Shown here: positions 25,625 through 32,908 of the stretch, piece by piece
Layout of the letters: each line of letters begins with the position of its first letter
How positions within the stretch are numbered: position 1 is the first letter of the stretch
IMG/VR virus record: IMGVR_UViG_3300045738_001664
Span: 1 to 34,382 of that record
Length of the DNA stretch: 34,382 nt
Source: a virus
Direction: 5' to 3' (one strand)
Position numbers and translations under genes: made by a program
Notes under the pieces: model-generated
The model's database searches: none
The model's input: only the letters and a program-made list of their open reading frames with translations
What the model was told of the DNA's origin: nothing

Positions 25625-26381
25625 ATTTGATAAATCTGTGATACACATGTACAACGAAGAGGATATGAGTACCTATGAAATAGCAAAGCTGCTAAAGACT
25701 TATCCCAACAAAATTCGTCGTACATTAATAAAAAACGGCTACGAATTAAAAGATAAAAGCGAGGCACAGAAGGTGGCTTTAGCTGAAGGTAGAAGTTCGC
25801 ACCCAACTCAGGGCAAAACAAGGTCTATGGAGGAAAAGATAAAAATTAGTAGTGGACTAGTGGGTTACTGGGACGACATGAGCGATAAAGAAAAAGAGAA
25901 GAGAGTGGCTATAGCCAAAAAGAATTGGAACAATATGTCCAGCGAACAAAAGGAAACTATGCGTTCTAAGGGGATTGCCGCAATTAGAATTGCTGCAAAA
26001 GAGGGGTCAAAACTGGAGAAGTTTATGCAAGAAAGACTCCAAAATGCTGGCTTTCGTGTGAAAATGCACGAAATTATCATTCCCGCAGAAAATCTAGAAA
26101 TAGATTTGTATATTCCATCGTTAAAGACTATAATAGAGGTAGACGGCCCTTCACATTTCTTACCTATTTGGGGCGAAGACAAGCTGCAAAAACAGGTTAA
26201 CGCCGACCTGAGAAAAAGCGGTGCATTACTAAGTAGGGGGTATGCAGTTATTAGGGTCAAGTCACTGGGGCAAGAATCGCTAAGTAAAAAGGAGGAACTT
26301 ATTAAATGTGTTTTAGAGAACTTGAAGAGAATTGAAAACAAGTTTCCGCCAAGATCAAAACGTTTTATAGAGGTTGAATAA
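25617..26381 (+). CDS. Vsr/RAP-like endonuclease, probable free-standing homing enzyme
   Basis: This 254-residue protein combines a DNA-binding N-terminus with a PD-(D/E)XK-type nuclease. Residues about 3-35 look like a helix-turn-helix (MYNEEDMSTYEIAKLLKTYPNKIRRTL). Residues about 58-75 (GKTRSMEEKIKISSG) resemble the NUMOD3 DNA-binding motif of homing endonucleases. The C-terminal part carries IIEVDGPSHF with Glu174, Asp176 and His180, then KSGALLSRGYAVIRVKSL, the layout of Vsr/DUF559/RAP-like nucleases. Enzymes of this type cut related phages lacking the gene and spread by repair. It overlaps the previous gene and lies one base before the annealing protein, a recombination factor that could aid its spread. 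The family is clear, the homing role is an inference. Confidence 0.7.
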   Translation: MNKFDKSVIHMYNEEDMSTYEIAKLLKTYPNKIRRTLIKNGYELKDKSEAQKVALAEGRSSHPTQGKTRSMEEKIKISSGLVGYWDDMSDKEKEKRVAIAKKNWNNMSSEQKETMRSKGIAAIRIAAKEGSKLEKFMQERLQNAGFRVKMHEIIIPAENLEIDLYIPSLKTIIEVDGPSHFLPIWGEDKLQKQVNADLRKSGALLSRGYAVIRVKSLGQESLSKKEELIKCVLENLKRIENKFPPRSKRFIEVE

Positions 26382-26382
26382 A

Positions 26383-27138
26383 ATGAATGACGATTTATTT
26401 GAAAATGTAGAGTTGCAAACACCGTCAGACACCGATACGAGTACGAAGGACGTTGTAGCGAGTGACACCCCCCTAGTTACTTCACCAGAGTGGAATGACT
26501 ACGTGATGGGACTGTTCGAGGAGAATGAACTCATAGATGGACGGCCACTATCTGCTGGATTAAGAAGGGTCGCTGAACTGCTTTTGGGGCAAATTATATC
26601 CAGTGGGCCGACTAAGGTTTTTCCTCCCGCCAACGGGAGTGAAATTGGTCGAGCCACAGTAATCTGGGAAGTTCAGTTTGCTGATGGCACACGCTTCTCC
26701 GATGTGGCAGACTGCTGGGAGGGCAACACAGACGACACATTTTGTGTCTATGCGGTTGCAACAGCAGCTACGCGAGCAGAAGGGCGTTCTTTTAGAAAAG
26801 CCCTGAGACTGCGAACAGTAGCCGCTGAAGAGGTCACATCAAAAAACACAGCTAGTATCACAAGGAGTATTAGCCAAACCAAGACCGTCGAAACAACTGG
26901 TGAATATGAAGATTCAGACAGGATGACCGACGCACAGGCTAACTTCGTGGACGCTAAGTGTAAACAATTAGATATTGACGGGGCTGGTATGTTTAAAAAT
27001 GTCTTTAACGTATCAGTTAAGAGAAAGATCACTAAACGTGAAGCAAGTCTGGCTATAGAGAAGTTAAATGACTACCAACGCGGTGTCCTTACTGTGCCAG
27101 ATAACATTACAGGTTACTCAGAAGACTGGAGAGGTTAA
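26383..27138 (+). CDS. probable single-strand annealing/recombination protein (Rad52-like)
   Basis: This 251-residue protein has an acidic, disordered start, then a core with SAGLRRVAELLLGQI, ATVIWEVQFADGTRFSDVAD, and ATRAEGRSFRKALRLRTVAAEE. The strand-strand followed by an Ala-Thr-Arg-x-x-x-Arg helix is what I expect for phage annealing proteins of the Rad52/Sak type. The C-terminal part (MTDAQANFVDAKCKQLDID, ITKREASLAIEKLNDYQRG) recalls a small helical domain often attached to such proteins. If right, it anneals complementary strands during phage recombination. The ATG at 26383 is preferred over a TTG nine bases before. The assignment is from pattern memory and needs a profile search. Confidence 0.5.
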   Translation: MNDDLFENVELQTPSDTDTSTKDVVASDTPLVTSPEWNDYVMGLFEENELIDGRPLSAGLRRVAELLLGQIISSGPTKVFPPANGSEIGRATVIWEVQFADGTRFSDVADCWEGNTDDTFCVYAVATAATRAEGRSFRKALRLRTVAAEEVTSKNTASITRSISQTKTVETTGEYEDSDRMTDAQANFVDAKCKQLDIDGAGMFKNVFNVSVKRKITKREASLAIEKLNDYQRGVLTVPDNITGYSEDWRG

Positions 27139-27139
27139 A

Positions 27140-27472
27140 ATGAAGGTTACTTATACCACAAGAAACAAGAGATTGAACGTTCAGCTTGAGGGTGATTCCC
27201 AGAGAGATATCTTTGGTGAGGTTGCCAAGTTTCAAGAGGTTTTCGAGGAAGACGCATGTGGAAAATGTGGCTCAGACAATGTCCGATTCGTTGTTAGAAA
27301 TGTCGATGACAACCTCTATCACGAACTTCGCTGCGGAGATTGCGGAGCGAGACTATCCTTTGGTTCTCACAAGAAGGGAGGGGGCTTGTTTCCTAGAAGA
27401 AAAGATGGCGAAAACTGGCTACCCGACCGAGGTTGGGTTAAGTGGAATCCTAAAACTGAGAAAAATGAATAG
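27140..27472 (+). CDS. zinc-ribbon protein
   Basis: This 110-residue protein starts at ATG 27140 with GAGG upstream, one base after the previous stop. It has a beta-rich N-terminus (MKVTYTTRNKRLNVQLEGDS) and a four-Cys zinc ribbon: Cys40 and Cys43 in CGKCGS, then Cys65 and Cys68 in RCGDCGA. A basic, Gly-rich loop (SHKKGGGLFPRRKDG) and a WLPDRGWVKW tail follow. The pairing with the annealing protein suggests a DNA-binding helper. The fold is clear, the role is not. It is the last plus-strand gene before the terminator. Confidence 0.7.
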   Translation: MKVTYTTRNKRLNVQLEGDSQRDIFGEVAKFQEVFEEDACGKCGSDNVRFVVRNVDDNLYHELRCGDCGARLSFGSHKKGGGLFPRRKDGENWLPDRGWVKWNPKTEKNE

Positions 27473-27492
27473 GGGGGGGAGTTAAAATGAAG

Positions 27493-27524
27493 AAGGGGTG
27501 GTTTTTACCACCCCTTTTTCTTTG
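27493..27524 (+). terminator. rho-independent terminator of the plus block
   Basis: A perfect 9-base stem (27493-27501 with 27508-27516) with a 6-base loop is followed by a T-rich run (27515-27524). It lies 20 bases after the zinc-ribbon stop. On the minus strand the same stem is followed by TTCTTCATTTT, so it may also stop the opposing transcripts. Confidence 0.9.
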
Positions 27525-27544
27525 TGTTTGTAAAACTAGTAAGC

Positions 27545-27581
27545 TAGCCTCAAAGCCCCCGCTCCATCGGGGGTTAGGCTA
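27545..27581 (-). terminator. GC-rich hairpin, possible terminator of the minus block
   Basis: An inner stem of six G/C pairs (27556-27561 with 27568-27573) and an outer stem (27545-27550 with 27576-27581) form a compound hairpin four bases past the end of the minus-strand 36-residue gene. The T-run is weak on either strand, so it may slow transcription before the stronger hairpin at 27493-27516. Confidence 0.45.
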
Positions 27582-27585
27582 TGTA

Positions 27586-27696
27586 TTAAAAAATACCTAC
27601 CCACCATCCTCTAGAGATGCCAAGGAAGTATACACCAACTGCTAAACCGATAGCTAGCAAGGGCTTTCTTTTAAGTAGATCTAAAATCTTCGACAT
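27586..27696 (-). CDS. 36-residue single-span membrane protein
   Basis: The ATG (complement of 27694-27696) follows AGGAGACATCC, a strong ribosome binding site. The product is MSKILDLLKRKP followed by a hydrophobic helix (LLAIGLAVGVYFLGI) and SRGWWVGIF. A positive N-terminus and a single helix suggest an inner-membrane protein with N-in topology. It lies 19 bases after the stop of the 258-residue gene and is last in the minus operon. Size and place recall a small holin-like or lysis helper protein, but nothing proves this. Confidence 0.6.
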   Translation of the reverse strand: MSKILDLLKRKPLLAIGLAVGVYFLGISRGWWVGIF

Positions 27697-27715
27697 TGGA
27701 TGTCTCCTATAAAGA

Positions 27716-28492
27716 TTACAAGTACTCAAGAGTAAAATAAAGACCAAAGTCAGTCTTACTACCAATACTGTCTGGGGATGCACTGAGTGCAATGTACCAA
27801 TCATGACGTGTAGCACGACAGGATTCGCCCGACTGAGCGATCCAGTTAAAGTAAGTACCATCACCGGTCGGCAGCGGATCATCAGATGAAGTATTTAAGC
27901 CACTAGGGCCGGGACTCGCTGTAAAAGCTACGTCAGCCATGGTTATACCATCAGCAAACTGTTTCCATGCATGATCCCCATCAACCCCCCTGTGCGTCAA
28001 GGCTCCTTGAGTTGCAGAAAATAACTCTTTGATGGGGTTGGGGCGACGTACTTCATATATCTTTGTGGTTACACCGCTGGCATGATTGCTTATGTCATTT
28101 CTGTCAAAAATTCTTAATTTACAATTCTGTACCCTCACCCCTTCAGTGTGTTCAAACCTAACATTTAATGGAGCTTGAAAGTTAGGAAGTCCAGAGTTGG
28201 AAATGGCAGCAGCGTCATTACTAAAGACCATACCGCTACCGGGCACACCTACAGCGTCAGCTAGAGCGGCATCAAACCTCGTATTGGTACATTGTATCCC
28301 AGAAGCTGTACCGTTAGAATTAGTCACATATGTGCTGCTTTGATAGTCCCCTACTGGTACGGAAATACCAAATCCACCGCCAAAGAACCCTATCCCAGAA
28401 CCATCGGCGTGGGCGATTAGTGTGGGGTCTGTAGCATAATGTGAGGCGGCTATATTAGCCGCATTATTAGCATGAAATGTAATCGTAGCCAT
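27716..28492 (-). CDS. probable virion protein, 258 residues
   Basis: This 258-residue protein is rich in small and polar residues and predicted strands, without signal or membrane segments. It opens with MATITFHANNAANIAASHYA, has a Gly-rich stretch (GSGIGFFGGGFGISVPVGD), then a strand-rich middle (LNVRFEHTEGVRVQNCKLRIFDR), and ends RHDWYIALSASPDSIGSKTDFGLYFTLEYL, a beta ending seen in capsid or decoration proteins. The ribosome binding site AAGGAGA precedes the ATG. It is downstream of the 1447-residue gene by 53 bases in the same operon. No family was recognised; the virion role rests on composition and place. Confidence 0.6.
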   Translation of the reverse strand: MATITFHANNAANIAASHYATDPTLIAHADGSGIGFFGGGFGISVPVGDYQSSTYVTNSNGTASGIQCTNTRFDAALADAVGVPGSGMVFSNDAAAISNSGLPNFQAPLNVRFEHTEGVRVQNCKLRIFDRNDISNHASGVTTKIYEVRRPNPIKELFSATQGALTHRGVDGDHAWKQFADGITMADVAFTASPGPSGLNTSSDDPLPTGDGTYFNWIAQSGESCRATRHDWYIALSASPDSIGSKTDFGLYFTLEYL

Positions 28493-28545
28493 AAAAATAA
28501 TCTCCTTTTTAAAGGGTTCTGTCTAATTATACACGAAAAAGTGTT

Positions 28546-31500
28546 TTATATTGAAGTTATTGAGGTTTGAATATACTGTTCGTCGTTCTCAAAGGGGTTC
28601 AGACCATCAGTATAGTCTTGATGGTTATTTCCCCAAGTGTGTGTAATATCATTGTGAAAATGAAAGAATACGTCGTATTTACCGTTTGGGGATTTATATT
28701 CTTCCTCAATAGCAACGGTCATGGTGGTGGGGGTTTTAACGAAGCCAAATTGAGATTCAGATACCCCAGTTCCGTCTTTAGCTAGTGTTTGATCAGCGGG
28801 GGCACTAACCCTAAATATTCTACCATCAGCCCCATCAACAAATAGCGGTTTGTGATCAATTGCTGACGTGGAATGAACCAGAGAATTAACGAAAAACCCT
28901 GCAAAACCATTGCCATTTGTGGCCACGTTACCAATCGAAATGCCCCCTTTGATATCTTTATCAACTATTTCGGTAATAGGAAAGCATCTGTCAGTTGGAA
29001 TATCCTTTCCAACGTCAAAAACTTTAATCGTAATAATATTACCTTCGTGAAGGCCGATGGCTGGAATGCTGAGCGTGCCGACTAACATCACTGAGGCCAT
29101 TACCCCAAAATCCTTATTGCCAATAATATCTCCTATTTGGTAGCCACTGCCAGTACTAACCAGTATAAATTTGTTCTCCAAATCCGTGACGGGAGTATCA
29201 TCTGGTATTAAAGCCGCCAACTCCGTGTTGCCGCCAATTATGGGAAATTCAGCCCCAGATACCCAAGGCACGCCTAACGTGCTGCGAACATATTTATATG
29301 GTAGCAGTTTACCAACCCTAGTGACATCGATATCCCAGAATTTTGAAGGCATAACCTTTCCGCCGACAGTACCGGCAGAAACGTGTGAATCTGACCAAAC
29401 GGTCGTATTCGGACCCAATACTAGGGGGTACTGAGGAGAAGTAGTTGCAAGCTGGAAGGCTGAAGGAACCCGCATATCAACATCTAGTTGGTTTACAACA
29501 CCCCCGGGCCACCTAGTCTGTATGCCGTATGTGGTTTTTCCACCAGCGTGGTTGATAAACTCAATCCCAGTTCGCTCCGGTGTTACACCGAGAAACTGTG
29601 GGTACTCATTAAAATGGTGAACGCTAAAATATCTAGAATCGAACAAAGTCTGCGTTCTGGGCCAGGCTTGGTATATTGTTGCGTGTAACTCAGTAGTTCT
29701 ATTTGTGTTATAGCTACAACCAGCACCGCCCCAACTGGGGCGTTGGTACCAGCGTCCGAGAGTACTTGCTCCCCCCACGGCATGACTGATTCTTACCGAT
29801 TTAGACCAGCTTTCTGAACCCATGCCAATCTGCTGCTCTGTGGTAAAAGTGATTGAATTATTGGCACTTATAGTAGCAACAGCACCAATAATGCCATACG
29901 CATTTGCCCCCTGGAATGCCCCGTCCATACACGGGCCGCCCGCGACGTAACTTTCCCAATCCTCGGGACAATTCATCCATGGGGAGTCAAACACCCCTGG
30001 CGGTAGATGGCGAGGATCCCAATAGTGTACGTTGTGGATTCGCCCTTGGTACGATGGAAACATACCAATATCTGCCGCCGATTTTCCCGTCTGCACTGCC
30101 ACCCACCTAGCAATATCCACATTAAAATGAAGACCTGAATTCTTCGGCCACCCGAACACGGATGTGGTGTCGGACCAAACTGACGAGAAAGCATCAGCAC
30201 CCCCAGCTTTGGCGGACTCGACATTTCTCTTTATTGACATATTCGATGCTGGCTTGCCAAGGGATAGCATCTGCCGACGCCCCTCGGACGACCAAGTCGA
30301 ACGTCCAGAATTAGCTGGAAAGAAGTAGCTAGGAACACCGCCGTGGCTGGGGTACCATGGAAAAAACTGTACAAATGTCTCTATTTTTAACGGCCTGAAC
30401 TGTATCGTATTGGGGCGTTTGGGTGTAAAATCAAAAGCACTATCGTTCGCATTGAACACCCCGGGATTATTGAGATCAACCTTGCAAAGCCACGAACATG
30501 CATAAAAAGCATCCACAGCTACTTGGTGCAGATCCAACCCAGTCACGCCATCCTTGTGAAACTGATCAAAAGCGTGTATGTTTCGGAATGGCCCACCATT
30601 TTTTATCTCTGGCGTGCCCGCGAAAGGAGAAGATAGGGTTCCTATATCGGCTGGTAACTGTTTTAAATTTTGTGAACCCTTTTCACTTTCCATAAAGAAC
30701 ATAGATGGGCCAGGATAGTTTGTTCTTGCATAGGTATCTTCCCCGTCCGCAAATTCTGCTGCAGGATCTGGATTAAGAACGGCGGCGGTGCAGTCGCTTC
30801 TGGGTGGAATATATAGATCTGCCGTGCCATCGTCTCTGTACTCCCACGTTTGGCTTTTATCTAAAAAGGGATTTGACTTATTATTATACTGGTAACTAGT
30901 ATTGAAAGCCAGCGATGCCGCTATAGCCAAATCCGAGGCTGGCAACTTCGGTACTGCTTTCCGTATATTAAACGGCCGTGCGGTTGCCCAATATTCTGTC
31001 AGCTGACTGTTAACACGATAGCCGTCTGGAAAAACACACCCAAAAAATGGCCCACTATGAGCAGGATTGCGATGATATTGCTCTAAGGGGATAGTTCGAT
31101 CCGCCGCATCTAGCGTAGCCTGAGTTGTACCTAGGGAATTCCACTTCCGAGTCCCACAGATCTGAGCGTCCATAAAGTCAAAAGAAGAAAATTGCCACCA
31201 ACCATCGCGGGAAATAATTGGACTTATGCCAATCGTACTAAATTGATCGTTAAACCGCTCCCCCATAACCCACTCGCCGCCGATGCCCATGTCGGGATCC
31301 CAGTACTGGCCGTTAAACGTATCACCTTTATAATACTGTTTATGAAACCCACGCTCTACTCGTGATGGATCAACCTTGGTAGTATCGCGTTCGAGTATAA
31401 AGCAGTACTCGTCGGCCAGAATCCAAAAGCAGTATTCATATTTCTCTCTCGCAGAGAAAAAGTTAATCGAATTGGTGGCGAGATACTGAAATTCCCACTG

Positions 31501-32889
31501 TCCCTCAAACCCCGCAGTTACTACTCCCTGCCCATCCTTGACGATACCACTCCCCATGTCAGTAATATGCCATATGCTACCAATCTTGGATAGCATGACA
31601 AGGCTGCCGTGAGGATATTCTTTTAATGGGTTAAAATTAAAGCCTATTACCTTAGCCTTCTCATTCTTGTCTTCACCGAACCTGCAGCCTGACGATTGGG
31701 CATAGTTTGGTTGCCACTGTGCGGGGTTACTATTTTGCTGATGAATAGGCATTACATAGCCGCTACTAGGTGCAAAGTGCTTGTCTGCATCGCCGTCAAG
31801 GTCTAATCCTATATCGCTGTGAAGCAAACTCTCGACTGTTGGGTTATTATACGCTGCGTCTATCTTGCCACCGGGCGTATCAACCACACCCATCATATTA
31901 GCAGTCCCAGATTCCCACTTTTTTGTTACTGAATTCCAAGATCTTTCCAGTGGACCAACCGTCCCGTGACTAGGGTTAGCTGGGTCTGCATCAGAATATT
32001 CGCCGTCAACAGATGAGGCATAAGTCCGGCCTGTGGCATCTTTCTTAACTCCCCCAAGATGGGAGTTTTTCAATATTGCAAAATTCGTAGCCACTCTTGG
32101 ATTGAAGTCGTCATATAAATGTAGTTTATAAGTAACCCATTCACTTTTAATACACGTTACACCACTGTCAGCCAGATTGACATTGAAGGGAACAAGGCCG
32201 CTAAAGGGAATGTGACTAAATTTGCTCCCTTTTATATCCGTCAGGAACATATCAATAGCGTGCAAATTTTTGCCTGTGAGATTTTCCGCAGAAAATCGCC
32301 AATCCTGCTTGGGAAACATTCTTTTAAAGCTATTCATCCAGCGGTTCATTTGAATTATGCTAAGGATTGGGTTTAAAGCAGCAAGGGCAAGGGCACTTTT
32401 GTCAATATCATCACCGGGAAAAGGAGAATAAGCTGTATCGAATTTAAGGGCGTCGGGAGCCGACGCTGGATCATCGTGGACAAAATCAATGGCAAAGCCT
32501 CCATTGGTAACACCTTCAAACAGGTCGTATCTTAGGTCGTCCTGTGTATACGGAGCAATAAGAAAGGGCCAAGTCCATGACCAATCATTCCATTTTTGAA
32601 TTTTGTAATTTCCAGTAGTGGTGAGGTTTTTTCTCCAGCCGTACCACTCACCCCATCCGTCACTACTTTGGACAGTGTCGGTGCCAAACATTTGATCTAT
32701 GCTGGCATAATTGATTAAAGCTTGATTGCTGTAAACGCCTTTTTCGTCCTTTGTGTTATACCAATTATATAAATTGCCCGTTGTGAATACGCTTAAACCC
32801 AGAGCCTTCATGTGCGAATGGTCTGTGCTAATTGCGTGGTTGTCTGCTTCTCCGGTATGTAATGTTGGGTTATCAAATGGGTCAACCAT
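28546..32889 (-). CDS. very large Trp/Tyr-rich protein, probably virion structural
   Basis: This 1447-residue protein starts at an ATG with AAGGAGG upstream. It has no signal peptide and no long hydrophobic helix. It is markedly rich in Trp, Tyr, Asn, Asp and Gly and poor in long charged helices, as in beta-rich tail or fibre proteins. Distinct stretches: SDGWGEWYGWRKNLTTTGNY and KWNDWSWTWPFLIAPYTQDD (about 75-120), KYEYCFWILADEYCFILERD (about 480-500), a C-terminal part with GDIIGNKDFGVMASVMLVGT resembling adhesin-type strands. No catalytic motif was found. It follows the partial gene at 32909 by 19 bases and precedes the 258-residue gene. No known family was recognised; structural protein is an inference. 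Confidence 0.6.
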   Translation of the reverse strand: MVDPFDNPTLHTGEADNHAISTDHSHMKALGLSVFTTGNLYNWYNTKDEKGVYSNQALINYASIDQMFGTDTVQSSDGWGEWYGWRKNLTTTGNYKIQKWNDWSWTWPFLIAPYTQDDLRYDLFEGVTNGGFAIDFVHDDPASAPDALKFDTAYSPFPGDDIDKSALALAALNPILSIIQMNRWMNSFKRMFPKQDWRFSAENLTGKNLHAIDMFLTDIKGSKFSHIPFSGLVPFNVNLADSGVTCIKSEWVTYKLHLYDDFNPRVATNFAILKNSHLGGVKKDATGRTYASSVDGEYSDADPANPSHGTVGPLERSWNSVTKKWESGTANMMGVVDTPGGKIDAAYNNPTVESLLHSDIGLDLDGDADKHFAPSSGYVMPIHQQNSNPAQWQPNYAQSSGCRFGEDKNEKAKVIGFNFNPLKEYPHGSLVMLSKIGSIWHITDMGSGIVKDGQGVVTAGFEGQWEFQYLATNSINFFSAREKYEYCFWILADEYCFILERDTTKVDPSRVERGFHKQYYKGDTFNGQYWDPDMGIGGEWVMGERFNDQFSTIGISPIISRDGWWQFSSFDFMDAQICGTRKWNSLGTTQATLDAADRTIPLEQYHRNPAHSGPFFGCVFPDGYRVNSQLTEYWATARPFNIRKAVPKLPASDLAIAASLAFNTSYQYNNKSNPFLDKSQTWEYRDDGTADLYIPPRSDCTAAVLNPDPAAEFADGEDTYARTNYPGPSMFFMESEKGSQNLKQLPADIGTLSSPFAGTPEIKNGGPFRNIHAFDQFHKDGVTGLDLHQVAVDAFYACSWLCKVDLNNPGVFNANDSAFDFTPKRPNTIQFRPLKIETFVQFFPWYPSHGGVPSYFFPANSGRSTWSSEGRRQMLSLGKPASNMSIKRNVESAKAGGADAFSSVWSDTTSVFGWPKNSGLHFNVDIARWVAVQTGKSAADIGMFPSYQGRIHNVHYWDPRHLPPGVFDSPWMNCPEDWESYVAGGPCMDGAFQGANAYGIIGAVATISANNSITFTTEQQIGMGSESWSKSVRISHAVGGASTLGRWYQRPSWGGAGCSYNTNRTTELHATIYQAWPRTQTLFDSRYFSVHHFNEYPQFLGVTPERTGIEFINHAGGKTTYGIQTRWPGGVVNQLDVDMRVPSAFQLATTSPQYPLVLGPNTTVWSDSHVSAGTVGGKVMPSKFWDIDVTRVGKLLPYKYVRSTLGVPWVSGAEFPIIGGNTELAALIPDDTPVTDLENKFILVSTGSGYQIGDIIGNKDFGVMASVMLVGTLSIPAIGLHEGNIITIKVFDVGKDIPTDRCFPITEIVDKDIKGGISIGNVATNGNGFAGFFVNSLVHSTSAIDHKPLFVDGADGRIFRVSAPADQTLAKDGTGVSESQFGFVKTPTTMTVAIEEEYKSPNGKYDVFFHFHNDITHTWGNNHQDYTDGLNPFENDEQYIQTSITSI

Positions 32890-32908
32890 AATGTCCTCCT
32901 TCTAGTCT

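Noticed and set aside
25865-26422. 185-residue minus-strand open frame
   Set aside because: It is antisense to the endonuclease gene, lacks a ribosome binding site and family motifs, and would not fit the compact operon.
27487-27645. A 52-codon plus-strand frame starting after GGGGGGGAG
   Set aside because: It runs through both hairpins of the terminator region and overlaps the 36-residue minus gene; the codons of the stem give a low-quality sequence. The G-run may be a remnant ribosome binding site of a lost gene.
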